Assembly (NCBI GenBank): GCA_946481615.1
Contig: CAMLOR010000022.1
Location: 1 to 26,329 of the forward strand
Length of the DNA stretch: 26,329 nt
Reading direction: 5' to 3'
Origin: an uncultured Aquimonas sp.
Lineage (GTDB): Bacteria; Pseudomonadota; Gammaproteobacteria; Xanthomonadales; Xanthomonadaceae
A model generated the notes under the pieces. That model searched no databases, was not told the origin of the DNA, and was given only the letters and a program-made list of their open reading frames with translations. Position 1 is the first letter of the stretch, and each line of letters begins with the position of its first letter. Of the stretch, positions 1 to 7,445 are shown in pieces. A program made the position numbers and the translations under genes.

Positions 1-1118
1 ATGTCCTCGCGATGCACTTCGTTGCCGCGGTTGATGGCGAGCACGCTGATGCCGTAGCGCTTGCGCAGATGCAGATCGTTGAGGGTCTGGCCGATGAAGC
101 GCGAATTCGGCGGGATCACCGCTTCGGAAATGCCCGCGCGGCTGGGATTGAAGAGGTCGCCGAAATTGCGCAGGCGCGACTGCATGCGCATCAGATTGTT
201 CTGCGCGTAGTCGACGACGTGCTCGCGCCGCCCCATCACGCCGATGACGCTGCCCACCCAGATCATCTGATCGGCCGGCGGCGACAGGCGCGACTCGTTG
301 CCGGACTTCAGCGCCAGCAACAGCGGCGCGGATTTCTGCGCCTCGGCCTCGCCGATGCTCATGCCCACCAGCGGGCTTTCGGCGGTGACGGTGAGTTCGA
401 AGACTTCGCCTTCGATGCCGTAGGTGCGCGCGAAATAACTCTCGGTGCGCGAGGGCGCCACGCTCTTGTCTTCCACCGTGCCGAGGAACCGGCGGCCGAA
501 CAGACGGAAATAGGCCAGGCCCAGCAGCAGCAGCGCCAGGCCCGCCGGCGCGGGTGCGAACATCGCCAGCGGTTCGAGCGTGGCCACGCCGGACGGCAGG
601 TTCTCGTTGGCCGCCACCAGCAGATCGTTGAGCAGGATCAGCGGCGAACTGCCGACCATGGTGAGGCTGCCGCCGAGGATCACGCAGATCGCGATCGGCA
701 ACAGCAGGCGCGCGAGCGTGACGCCGCTGCGCGCGGTGAGCCGCGAGGCCACCGGCAGGAACAGCGCGGTGACGGACGGATTCTGCATCACCGAGGAAAT
801 GGTGCCGGCGAAGGCGGCGGTGAGCACGATCAGCCGCTCTTCGAAGCCGCCCGAGCGCCGCAACAGCCAGCCCGCCAGGCGATTGAGGAGCCCGGTGCGG
901 TCCAGCCCCGCGCCCAGGATCATCGTGGCGATGACGCTCATCACCGCCGAGCCCGCGAAGCCGTCGAACAATTCGTCGGCCGGCACGAGCTCGGTGAGGC
1001 CGAGGGTCACCAGCACGAGCAGCGCGGTCACGTCGGCGCGAACCCGCTCCACCATGAACATGACCATGGTGAAGACCACCAGCCCGAGCACGAGCATCAT
1101 GTCGGTGGTGAGGTTCAC
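1..1118 (-). CDS. SLC13-family permease with RCK_C (TrkA-C) domains, 3' end cut off by the window
   Basis: Inner-membrane transporter of the SLC13/DASS type, which typically moves dicarboxylates, sulfate or similar anions with sodium or protons; the substrate cannot be read from sequence. About 372 codons are visible. The first ~90 residues hold hydrophobic helices and the loop LFDGFAGSAVMSVIATMIL. Residues ~95-215 carry further helices, with the motif MQNPSVTALFLP and the segment GGSLTMVGSSPLILLN, which resemble the paired NT-type signature loops of the family. A hydrophilic RCK_C-like domain starts near residue 235 (EVFELTV...SPLVGMS) and a second near 325. The GTG start lies 10 bases after the trmB stop; an in-frame ATG pair six codons later is the alternative. 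It is the last visible gene of the thiS-thiG-trmB run and is presumably co-transcribed. The C-terminal membrane half lies outside the window. Confidence 0.85.
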   Translation of the reverse strand, partial: MNLTTDMMLVLGLVVFTMVMFMVERVRADVTALLVLVTLGLTELVPADELFDGFAGSAVMSVIATMILGAGLDRTGLLNRLAGWLLRRSGGFEERLIVLTAAFAGTISSVMQNPSVTALFLPVASRLTARSGVTLARLLLPIAICVILGGSLTMVGSSPLILLNDLLVAANENLPSGVATLEPLAMFAPAPAGLALLLLGLAYFRLFGRRFLGTVEDKSVAPSRTESYFARTYGIEGEVFELTVTAESPLVGMSIGEAEAQKSAPLLLALKSGNESRLSPPADQMIWVGSVIGVMGRREHVVDYAQNNLMRMQSRLRNFGDLFNPSRAGISEAVIPPNSRFIGQTLNDLHLRKRYGISVLAINRGNEVHRED

Positions 1119-1128
1119 GGGCGGCGGT

Positions 1129-1830
1129 TCAAGGGCTCCCTTGCCGTTGGTAGAGAAGATCCCACACGCCGTGCCCGAGCTTCAGGCCGCGCGCCTCGAA
1201 ATGCGTCTGCGGACGCCAGGCAGGACGATCGAACCAGCCGCGCGGACCGCCTTCATTGGCGAGCAAGGGCTCCGCGTCGAGCACGTCCCACATCTGTTCC
1301 GCATAGTCCTGCCAGTCGGTGGCCAGATGCAAGAGCCCGCCGGGCCTGAGTTTGCGCGCCAGCAAGCTTGCGAACGCGGGGCTCACGAGGCGCCGTTTGT
1401 GATGCCGCTTCTTGGGCCAGGGGTCCGGGAAGTAGATGCGGATCTCGCCGAGCGAGCCGTCGGCGATCTCGTTCGTCAGCACCTCGACGGCGTCGTGGTT
1501 ATAAAGCCGCACGTTCCGCGCGTTGTCGCCGGCCAGCGCGTTGAGCAGCCGGCCGACGCCGGGGCGATGGACCTCGATGCCGATCAGATCGCGCGCGGGC
1601 TCGTTGGCCGACGCGAATCGCAGCGCCTCGCCGTTGCCCGTGCCGATCTCCAGCACGCGATCGGCGCGACGGCCGAAAATGGCGTCGAAATCCCTGGGCT
1701 GGCCGGTGTACTCGAGGCCGTAGCGCGCCCAGTGCTCGGCGAACGCGCGCTCCTGCGCCTCCGTCATGCGCCCCTGCCGCAGCACGAAGCTGCGGATGGC
1801 GCGGCGCTGGGGCTCGACGTCTTCGTTCAC
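1129..1830 (-). CDS. trmB: tRNA (guanine-N7)-methyltransferase TrmB
   Basis: Methylates G46 in the variable loop of tRNAs using S-adenosylmethionine. The 233-residue protein has the SAM-binding segment [10 protein letters not shown] around residues 55-65 and the family hallmark [14 protein letters not shown] near residues 130-145, which contributes to the tRNA-binding and catalytic surface. A C-terminal QTHFEARG segment is also typical. Length fits the family (220-240 residues). The GTG start is chosen because it overlaps the thiG stop as GTGA, a common translational-coupling arrangement; the frame stays open further upstream only because it shadows thiG. The permease gene follows after 10 bases. 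Identity is secure; only the start codon is slightly uncertain (an ATG lies 21 codons in). Confidence 0.95.
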   Translation of the reverse strand: MNEDVEPQRRAIRSFVLRQGRMTEAQERAFAEHWARYGLEYTGQPRDFDAIFGRRADRVLEIGTGNGEALRFASANEPARDLIGIEVHRPGVGRLLNALAGDNARNVRLYNHDAVEVLTNEIADGSLGEIRIYFPDPWPKKRHHKRRLVSPAFASLLARKLRPGGLLHLATDWQDYAEQMWDVLDAEPLLANEGGPRGWFDRPAWRPQTHFEARGLKLGHGVWDLLYQRQGSP

Positions 1831-2612
1831 CCGATGATTCCGTCCACGGGCGACGAAGCGCTGGCGAAGCGCTTGCGCGGGATGCGGCCGGCGAGGAAGG
1901 CCTCGCGCCCCGCCTCCACGGCCTTCTTCATGGCCGAGGCCATCAGCACCGGATCGCGCGCACCGGCGATGGCGGTGTTCATCAGCACGCCGTGGCAGCC
2001 CAGTTCCATCGCGATGGCCGCGTCCGAAGCCGTGCCCACGCCGGCGTCGACCAGGATCGGCACCTTCGCGTTCTCGACGATCTCGATCAGGTTGTACTTG
2101 TTCTGCACGCCCAGCCCCGAACCGATGGGAGCGGCCAGCGGCATCACCGCCACGCAGCCGATCTCCTCCAGACGGCGCGCCAGGATGGGATCGTCGCTGG
2201 TGTAGACCATCACGTCGAAGCCGTCGCGGACCAGTTCTTCGGCGGCCTTCAGCGTCTGCACCACGTCCGGATACAGCGTGCGCTGGTCGCCCAGCACCTC
2301 GAGCTTCACGAGGCGGTGCCCGTCGAGCAGCTCGCGCGCCAGCCGGCACGTGCGCACGGCGTCTTCGGCCGTATAGCAGCCCGCCGTGTTCGGCAGGATG
2401 GTGTAGCGATCGGGCGGCAGCACGTCGAGCAGATTGGGCTCGCCCGGGGTCTGGCCGATGTTGGTGCGGCGGATGGCCACGGTGACGATCTGCGCGCCGG
2501 CGGCCTCGGTGGCGCGGCGGGTTTCGTCGAGGTCCTTGAACTTGCCGGTGCCGGTGAGCAGGCGCGAGTGGTATTCGCGGCCGGCGATGACGAGGGGATC
2601 GGGGGCGGTCAT
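1827..2612 (-). CDS. thiG: Thiazole synthase ThiG
   Basis: Catalyses formation of the thiazole phosphate of thiamine from 1-deoxy-D-xylulose-5-phosphate, dehydroglycine/iminoglycine and the ThiS thiocarboxylate. The protein has 261 residues, the normal ThiG length, and a full TIM-barrel sequence: N-terminal [37 protein letters not shown], the Schiff-base lysine segment LVKLEVLGD near residue 100, [12 protein letters not shown], and the phosphate-binding [12 protein letters not shown] followed by [11 protein letters not shown]. Start ATG 2612 gives the canonical N terminus; the longer open frame upstream covers the GNAT gene in another frame and is not used. It lies 7 bases after the acetyltransferase gene and overlaps trmB by 4 bases. 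thiS is two genes upstream rather than adjacent. Confidence 0.96.
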   Translation of the reverse strand: MTAPDPLVIAGREYHSRLLTGTGKFKDLDETRRATEAAGAQIVTVAIRRTNIGQTPGEPNLLDVLPPDRYTILPNTAGCYTAEDAVRTCRLARELLDGHRLVKLEVLGDQRTLYPDVVQTLKAAEELVRDGFDVMVYTSDDPILARRLEEIGCVAVMPLAAPIGSGLGVQNKYNLIEIVENAKVPILVDAGVGTASDAAIAMELGCHGVLMNTAIAGARDPVLMASAMKKAVEAGREAFLAGRIPRKRFASASSPVDGIIG

Positions 2613-2619
2613 CCCGGGA

Positions 2620-3060
2620 TTATCGCCCGGGACCGGCCTCCCGATATACGTCCGGACGATGCCGTTCCATGAAGATGGGCGGATTGCCCAGCGCGGTGAA
2701 CCCGTACTTCGCGTAGACGCCGTGCGCATCGCGCGTGGCCAGCAGCATGCGGCGCAGCCCCTGCAGGGCCGGATGCGCCATGACGGCATCCATCAACTGC
2801 TTCGAAAACCCGTGCCCGCGATGCTCTTCCAGGATGAAGACATCGGCCAGGTAGGCGAAGGTGGCGCGATCGGTGATCATCCGCGCGAAACCGATCTGCA
2901 CGCCGTCCAGATAGGCCCCGAAACACAGCGAATGATCGAGGGCCCGGTCCAGCGTCTCGCGCGGGATGCCCGCGGCCCAGTAACTCTCGGCCGACAGCCA
3001 GCGATGGATCAGCGCCCGATCCAGCCGCGCCGGATCGGTGTCGACCTCCAGCGCGCTCAT
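2620..3060 (-). CDS. GNAT-family N-acetyltransferase between thiS and thiG
   Basis: A 146-residue single-domain GNAT protein. It shows the expected order: beta strands with [18 protein letters not shown], then [29 protein letters not shown], where the R-G-H-G-F loop is the acetyl-CoA pyrophosphate-binding motif A, then [24 protein letters not shown], the motif B tyrosine region. The C terminus ([13 protein letters not shown]) is typical of small GNATs of this subgroup. The substrate is unknown. Its ATG overlaps the thiS stop as ATGA and it ends 7 bases before thiG, so it sits inside the thiamine operon. A role in thiamine metabolism is possible but is only inferred from position; family identity is clear. 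Confidence 0.9.
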   Translation of the reverse strand: MSALEVDTDPARLDRALIHRWLSAESYWAAGIPRETLDRALDHSLCFGAYLDGVQIGFARMITDRATFAYLADVFILEEHRGHGFSKQLMDAVMAHPALQGLRRMLLATRDAHGVYAKYGFTALGNPPIFMERHRPDVYREAGPGR

Positions 3061-3257
3061 CCGCCCCCCATCGCGTGCACCAGCTCCACCTCGTCACCCT
3101 CGTTCAGCACGTGCTGCCCATGCCGGCTGCGCGGCACGATCTCGCGGTTCACCTCCACGGCGACGCGCTTCTGCGCCAGCCCCAGCCGGGCAAGCAGGGC
3201 GGCCACGTCGAGCGCGGCCGGCAGGTCCAGGGGTTCGCCGTTGAGCACGATATGCAT
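3057..3257 (-). CDS. thiS: Sulfur carrier protein ThiS
   Basis: Small ubiquitin-like carrier of 66 residues. Its C-terminal glycine is adenylated by ThiF and converted to a thiocarboxylate that donates sulfur to ThiG. Seen: N-terminal MHIVLNGEPLDLP, central [28 protein letters not shown] at the end; the terminal Gly-Gly is diagnostic. The usual ThiS ends ...GG; here there are three glycines. It is the first gene of the minus-strand run and overlaps the GNAT start by 4 bases. The 24 bases between its ATG and the divergent tRNA gene leave little room, so any thiS promoter must reach into the tRNA gene. No strong Shine-Dalgarno is seen before the ATG. Confidence 0.93.
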   Translation of the reverse strand: MHIVLNGEPLDLPAALDVAALLARLGLAQKRVAVEVNREIVPRSRHGQHVLNEGDEVELVHAMGGG

Positions 3258-3270
3258 TGCTGGCTATGAT
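3241..3270 (+). promoter_or_regulatory. Putative sigma-70 promoter of tRNA-Gly
   Basis: TTGAGC at 3241-3246 and TATGAT at 3265-3270 are separated by 18 bases, and the tRNA begins 11 bases after the -10 box. The -35 box lies inside the first codons of thiS on the other strand, so the two divergent units overlap physically. This is inferred from consensus match only. Confidence 0.6.
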
Positions 3271-3281
3271 GGTGTCGCGAA

Positions 3282-3355
3282 GCGGGTGTAGTTCAATGGT
3301 AGAACTGCAGCTTCCCAAGCTGCTAGCGTGGGTTCGATTCCCATCACCCGCTCCA
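3282..3355 (+). tRNA. tRNA-Gly (anticodon CCC)
   Basis: A 74-base cloverleaf including the encoded CCA end. The 7-bp acceptor stem is GCGGGTG/CACCCGC, the D arm is GTTC-AATGGTA-GAAC, and the anticodon stem is GCAGC/GCTGC with loop TTCCCAA giving anticodon CCC. The T arm is GTGGG-TTCGATT-CCCAT, with one G-T pair. Discriminator base T is expected for bacterial tRNA-Gly. It reads GGG codons, which are rare in neighbouring genes that mostly use GGC. Confidence 0.95.
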
Positions 3356-3375
3356 CTTCATCGACCTTCCCCCCC

Positions 3376-3735
3376 ATGACGACGCACCGCGAGCGATGGG
3401 CCATCATAGGCGCGGGCCTGCTGCTGTCGCTGCTGACGATGGTCGCGTCGGCGTACATGTATTTCCGCTCCGCGTCTTTTCCGGCGTCGCAGGACTGGAT
3501 GGCGGAGATCGAGCAGCTTCGCGAACGACGCGTAGCGGAGAACGATGCCCATCACCGGCGCCTAGTGACGCTTGCGGCCGATGCCATGGAGCGCAACGTG
3601 CGCTTCGCAGAACGGCTCATGCGGACGAACCGAGGTTGGGCGAAGTTGAGCGCCATCCTTGCGACGTGCAATTTCGTGTTGTTCGCCGTGCTGCTGCGCG
3701 GCCCAGGTTCCGCAGGAGCCAGGCGAGCCGACTGA
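3376..3735 (+). CDS. Small two-helix membrane protein, unrecognised
   Basis: Predicted 119-residue protein of no family I recognise. It has an N-terminal transmembrane helix at about residues 8-30 (IIGAGLLLSLLTMVASAYMY). A charged and probably helical middle follows (EIEQLRERRVAENDAHHRR), then a second hydrophobic segment near residues 91-108 (LSAILATCNFVLFAVLL) and a short basic tail. The start ATG 3376 is just downstream of the tRNA; the frame is open back into the tRNA, which cannot be coding. No good Shine-Dalgarno is visible before it (a run of C). It converges on the ETF-QO gene with 27 bases between stops. Reading it as real rests on the membrane-protein pattern and the lack of a better candidate. 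Confidence 0.55.
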   Translation: MTTHRERWAIIGAGLLLSLLTMVASAYMYFRSASFPASQDWMAEIEQLRERRVAENDAHHRRLVTLAADAMERNVRFAERLMRTNRGWAKLSAILATCNFVLFAVLLRGPGSAGARRAD

Positions 3736-3762
3736 GCCGGCGTCGCGACGCTCGCTGGAGCC

Positions 3763-5361
3763 CTACAGGTTCTGGTAATTCGGCCCCGCGCCGCCTTCCG
3801 GCGTCACCCAGTTGATGATCTGGTACGGGTCCTTGATGTCGCAGGTCTTGCAATGCACGCAGTTCGCCGCGTTGATCTGCAGGCGCTTGCCGGCCTCGTC
3901 CTGCACCATCTCGTACACGCCGGCCGGGCAGAAGCGCGTGCAGGGATTCGCGTACTCCTTCGCGCATTTGTCGACGCAGATCGTGGTGTCGGTGACGCGC
4001 AGATGCACCGGCTGGTCTTCGTCGTGCTCGGTGGCGGCGAAGTAGACGCCGGCGAGGCGATCGCGCGGCGGCAGCTTGCGGTCGAGGTAGTCGCGCTTGG
4101 GCGATTCGTGCTCGCCCACCTTGAACAGCGACGACCAGTCGGCCTTGTTCTTCAGCGTCCACGGCGACAGCCCCTTCGTCACCGTCTCCCACGCCGCGTT
4201 GAGCATGCCGAACCACAACCCACGCTTGAAGCCGGGCTTGATGTTGCGCACCGACTTCAGTTCCTTCATCACGTCGGACGCACGCAGCTTCGCGTCCCAG
4301 CCCGCGGGCGAACCCGTGGCGACGATGTGCTCGGCCGCCAACATCGCGGACTTGATCGCCTGGTGCGTGCCCTTGATCTTCGGCACGTTGAGCAGGCCCG
4401 CGGTGTCGCCGATCAACATCGCGCCGGGCATTTCGAGCTTCGGCAGCGATTGATAGCCACCGGTGACGATGGCGCGCGCACCCGCCGAAACGATCGACCC
4501 GCCTTCGAGCAAGGGCGCCACCGACGGATGATTCTTCCACTGCTGGAAGGCTTCGTAGGGCTGGTACATCGGGTCCTTGTAATCGAGACCCGAGACGTAG
4601 CCGAGCGCCACGCGATCCTTGTCGAGGTGATACAGGAACGAGCCGCCGTAAGTGGACGTATCCGCCGGCCACCCGAAGCTGTGGACGATCTTGCCCGGCG
4701 TCGTGCGCCCCGCCGGCAACTGCCACAGCTCCTTGATGCCGATGGAATAGCCCTGCGGATCGGCATCCTTGTCGAGTTGGTAGGTCGCCGTGACCATCTT
4801 CGTCAGATGCCCGCGCGCGCCCTCGGCCAGCACCGTGATCGGCGCCAGGATGTCGATGCCCTGCGTGTACCCGGCCTTGTGCGAGCCATCGCGCGCGATG
4901 CCCATGTCGCCGATGCGCACGCCACCGACGGAACCGTCCTCGTTGTAGAACGGCTCGGCCGCCGCGAAGCCCGGATAAATCTCGACACCCAGCGCTTCGG
5001 CCTGCGGCGCCAGCCACGCGCACAAGGCGCCGAGCGACACGATGAAATTCCCGTGATTCTTCATCCCCGGCGGTACCGGCAACTTGCGCCCGCCGGTCTT
5101 CGACAACAGCCAGAACTCGTCTTCGCCCGCGGGCACGCACACCGGCGGCGGATTCTCGCGCCAGCCCGGCAACAAGGCATCCAGCGGTCCCGGCTCGATC
5201 ACCGCGCCCGACAGGATGTGCGCGCCGATGGTCGAGGCCTTCTCGATCACGCACACCGAAAGCTCCGGCTTGAGCTGCTTCAGGCGGATGGCGAAGGCGA
5301 GGCCGGCCGGGCCCGCGCCCACCGTCACCACGTCGTACTGCATCGACTCGCGCTCGCTCAT
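3763..5361 (-). CDS. etfQO: Electron transfer flavoprotein-ubiquinone oxidoreductase
   Basis: Membrane-associated FAD/4Fe-4S enzyme that passes electrons from reduced electron transfer flavoprotein to ubiquinone, linking beta-oxidation and amino-acid catabolism to respiration. The protein has 532 residues, close to the usual ~540-550. The FAD dinucleotide motif GAGPAGLA sits at residues 15-22, then EKASTIGAHILSGAVIEP. A second FAD contact region AMLIGDTAGLLNVPKIKGTHQAI lies mid-protein. The C-terminal iron-sulfur domain has cysteines at about 462, 466, 474, 478, 501, 504 and 507; the CVHCKTCDIKDP block is diagnostic. The start at ATG 5361 gives a short N terminus before the FAD fold; an internal ATG 7 codons later (MQYDVV) is the alternative. 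The ETF alpha/beta genes are not in the window. Confidence 0.95.
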   Translation of the reverse strand: MSERESMQYDVVTVGAGPAGLAFAIRLKQLKPELSVCVIEKASTIGAHILSGAVIEPGPLDALLPGWRENPPPVCVPAGEDEFWLLSKTGGRKLPVPPGMKNHGNFIVSLGALCAWLAPQAEALGVEIYPGFAAAEPFYNEDGSVGGVRIGDMGIARDGSHKAGYTQGIDILAPITVLAEGARGHLTKMVTATYQLDKDADPQGYSIGIKELWQLPAGRTTPGKIVHSFGWPADTSTYGGSFLYHLDKDRVALGYVSGLDYKDPMYQPYEAFQQWKNHPSVAPLLEGGSIVSAGARAIVTGGYQSLPKLEMPGAMLIGDTAGLLNVPKIKGTHQAIKSAMLAAEHIVATGSPAGWDAKLRASDVMKELKSVRNIKPGFKRGLWFGMLNAAWETVTKGLSPWTLKNKADWSSLFKVGEHESPKRDYLDRKLPPRDRLAGVYFAATEHDEDQPVHLRVTDTTICVDKCAKEYANPCTRFCPAGVYEMVQDEAGKRLQINAANCVHCKTCDIKDPYQIINWVTPEGGAGPNYQNL

Positions 5362-5461
5362 GGGGCCGCTCCGGGAAACCGACCGCGATTTTCGCGGGTT
5401 TGATGCCCCACCGGCAAACCACGCATCATTCGGCCCTCGCCCCCGAACGCGCCCGCCCGCC

Positions 5462-6811
5462 ATGCCGAGAACCGCCGACCGCCTGCGCCACGCACCGCTG
5501 TGCACGGTGCTGCACGCGCTCGCCACCGGCGAAACCACCAGCGCCGCGCTCACCGAGGCCTGCCTGGCCGCCATCGAACGCGACGCCGCGCTCAACGCCT
5601 GGACCTTTGTGGACGCCGACGGCGCCCGCCGCGCCGCGCGCGAGGCCGACGCTCGCCGCGCCGAAGGCCGCACCGTCGGCCGCCTCGACGGCATTCCGCT
5701 CGCCATCAAGGACAACTTCGACGTGGCCGGCCTGCCCACCACGGCCGGCCTGGCCGCGCGCCGCGGCCGCCTCGCACACGAAGACGCGCACGTCGTCTCG
5801 AAACTGCGCGGCGCCGGCGCCGTCCTGCTCGGCAAAACCAACCTCGACGAAGCCGCCTTCGGCACGCTGGGCCGCAACCCGCACTACGGCGACGTCCGCA
5901 ACCCGCGCGACGCGAACGTCGTGGCCGGCGGCACCTCCGCCGGCGCCGCCGCCGCGGTGGCCGCGGGCCACTGCATCGCAGCGCTGGGCTCGGACACGAT
6001 CGGCGCCATCCGCATCCCCGCCGCCTTCTGCGGCGTGGTGGGCCTCAAACCCACCTTCGGCGAACTCTCCACCCACGGCATGCAACCGCTGCTGCGCCGC
6101 ACCGACTGCCCCGGCTTCCTCGTGCGCGGCGTGCAGGACGCGACCCCGCTGCTGCAAGTCTGCGCCGGCTACGACGCCCGCGACCCACGCTCCCGCAAAC
6201 GCCGCGTGCCCATGGCCCCGCCGGACTGGACGCCCGGCGTCCTGCGCGCCGGCATCGTCGACGACCTGCAGTCACTGGGCGCATCCCCCGACGTGCTGGC
6301 GAAATTCGAAACCGCCGTCCAACGCGCGCTGCCCATCTTCGGCAGCAGCGCCCCCGCCGCCCTGCAACTCGCGCCGCTCGACGTGCTGCAAACCCGCCGC
6401 GCCGCGCTGCTCATGATGGAAGCCGAACTCCTCGCCACCCACGGCGACGACCTCCATGGCGCCAGCGACCGCGTCGCCGCCATGCTCGCCTACGCCAACA
6501 CGAAAACCGCCGCCGCCTACGCCCAGGCCGACCGCCGCCTCGACCATTTCGTTGTCCGCGTCCGCGCCCTGTTCGAACGCTTCGACGTGCTGATGCTCCC
6601 CGTCACCCCCGTCGCACCCCCGCGCATCGGCGACGACGAACCCGGCGCCATCCCCGACTTCACCGCACTCGCCTCCCTCGCGAGTTGCCCCGCACTCGCC
6701 CTGCCGCTGGGCCAAGGCATCGGCCTCCAACTCGTCGGCGCCCCCGGCAGCGACCTGCGACTGCTCGAACTCGGCGAAATCCTCGCCGCCGTGCTCGATG
6801 CCGGCGACTGA
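5462..6811 (+). CDS. Amidase-signature family protein lacking both catalytic serines
   Basis: A 449-residue protein with the amidase-signature fold, the family of GatA, allophanate hydrolase and FAAH. The catalytic lysine is present as Lys83 in GIPLAIKDNF. The signature region aligns without gaps, but where the cis-serine of GGSS is expected it has Thr158 (GGTSAG), and where the nucleophile of the G-G-S-x-R block is expected it has Ala182 (DTIGAIRIP). Spacing between the two is the standard 24 residues, so the alignment is firm. Downstream AFCGVVGLKPTFGELSTHG and LMLPVTPVAPP are well kept. By family knowledge it should not hydrolyse amides in the usual way, so it may be a non-catalytic or altered enzyme. 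Start ATG 5462 is the first in the 100-base gap after the divergent ETF-QO gene. Codons are extremely C-rich at third positions. The stop overlaps the alkB start by 14 bases. Confidence 0.85.
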   Translation: MPRTADRLRHAPLCTVLHALATGETTSAALTEACLAAIERDAALNAWTFVDADGARRAAREADARRAEGRTVGRLDGIPLAIKDNFDVAGLPTTAGLAARRGRLAHEDAHVVSKLRGAGAVLLGKTNLDEAAFGTLGRNPHYGDVRNPRDANVVAGGTSAGAAAAVAAGHCIAALGSDTIGAIRIPAAFCGVVGLKPTFGELSTHGMQPLLRRTDCPGFLVRGVQDATPLLQVCAGYDARDPRSRKRRVPMAPPDWTPGVLRAGIVDDLQSLGASPDVLAKFETAVQRALPIFGSSAPAALQLAPLDVLQTRRAALLMMEAELLATHGDDLHGASDRVAAMLAYANTKTAAAYAQADRRLDHFVVRVRALFERFDVLMLPVTPVAPPRIGDDEPGAIPDFTALASLASCPALALPLGQGIGLQLVGAPGSDLRLLELGEILAAVLDAGD

Positions 6812-7373
6812 CACCCCCGACATCACCTACACCCCGGCCTGGCTCCCGCCGGACGAAGCCGACGCACTCTTCACCGAACTGCGCACGGCCATCCCGTGGG
6901 AAATCCACCGCATCAAGATGTTCGGCCGCGAAATCGACTCCCCGCGCCTGAGCTGCTGGATCGGCGACCCCGGCACCGACTACCGCTACTCCGGCACCCG
7001 CTTCACCCCGCACCCCTGGCCCGCGGCGCTGCTACTGATCCGCGAACGCCTCACCCGCGAACTCGGCGTGCCGTTCAACAGCGTCCTCGCCAACCTCTAC
7101 CGCGATGGGCGCGATTACATGGGGTGGCACAGCGACGACGAACCGGAACTGGGCAAGGAGCCGGTGATTGCGTCGGTGAGTTTGGGGGCGGAGAGGAGGT
7201 TTGTTTTCAAGAGGAAGGCGGATGGGCACAAGCATGAGATCTTGCTGCCACACGGGAATTTAGTAGTGATGCGGGGTGGAACGCAGGATTCGTGGAGGCA
7301 CTCGCTCCCTCGCACGAGAGCGATAGCGTTGGAGCGCTTGAATCTCACGTTCCGCTACACTGATCGAATCTAG
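6798..7373 (+). CDS. AlkB-like 2-oxoglutarate/Fe(II) dioxygenase
   Basis: Likely DNA or RNA dealkylase removing 1-methyladenine/3-methylcytosine-type lesions by oxidative demethylation. The 191-residue length and motifs match the ALKBH2/3-like bacterial group: NLYRDGRDYMGWHSDDE supplies His111 and Asp113 of the iron site, IASVSLGAERRFVFK is the conserved core strand, His168 (SWRHSLP) is the third iron ligand, and RLNLTFR gives Arg180, Asn182 and Arg186 for 2-oxoglutarate and fold. It overlaps the amidase-like gene by 14 bases. From about 7160 on, codon choice changes by eye from C-ending to mixed and G-rich, though the protein remains intact. The final codon and stop (ATC TAG) enter the 17-bp repeat at 7370. 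Confidence 0.93.
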   Translation: MPATDTPDITYTPAWLPPDEADALFTELRTAIPWEIHRIKMFGREIDSPRLSCWIGDPGTDYRYSGTRFTPHPWPAALLLIRERLTRELGVPFNSVLANLYRDGRDYMGWHSDDEPELGKEPVIASVSLGAERRFVFKRKADGHKHEILLPHGNLVVMRGGTQDSWRHSLPRTRAIALERLNLTFRYTDRI

Positions 7374-7386
7374 GAATCTGTCACCT
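7370..7386 (-). repeat. 17-bp repeat, copy 1 (inverted orientation)
   Basis: Plus strand reads CTAGGAATCTGTCACCT, the exact reverse complement of the copies at 15851 and 16585. It begins on the last base before the alkB stop codon TAG and marks the left edge of the restriction island. No extended terminal inverted repeat and no target-site duplication are visible beyond the 17 bases. Confidence 0.85.
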
Positions 7387-7445
7387 ATCGAACAGTCGCG
7401 GCCTGAGGCAGCATAGGCAATACTCGACTGCAACGGGGAAATTCG

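Noticed and set aside
12..2205. Long plus-strand frames over the permease, trmB and thiG
   Set aside because: His/Gln/Arg-rich antisense shadows of well-recognised minus-strand genes.
3328..3375. Upstream extension of the small membrane protein into the tRNA
   Set aside because: Overlaps the tRNA 3' half; ATG 3376 is the first start outside it.
5426..6157. Minus-strand 243-codon frame opposite the amidase-like gene
   Set aside because: Gly/Ala/Val-rich shadow of a gene with clear amidase-signature sequence.
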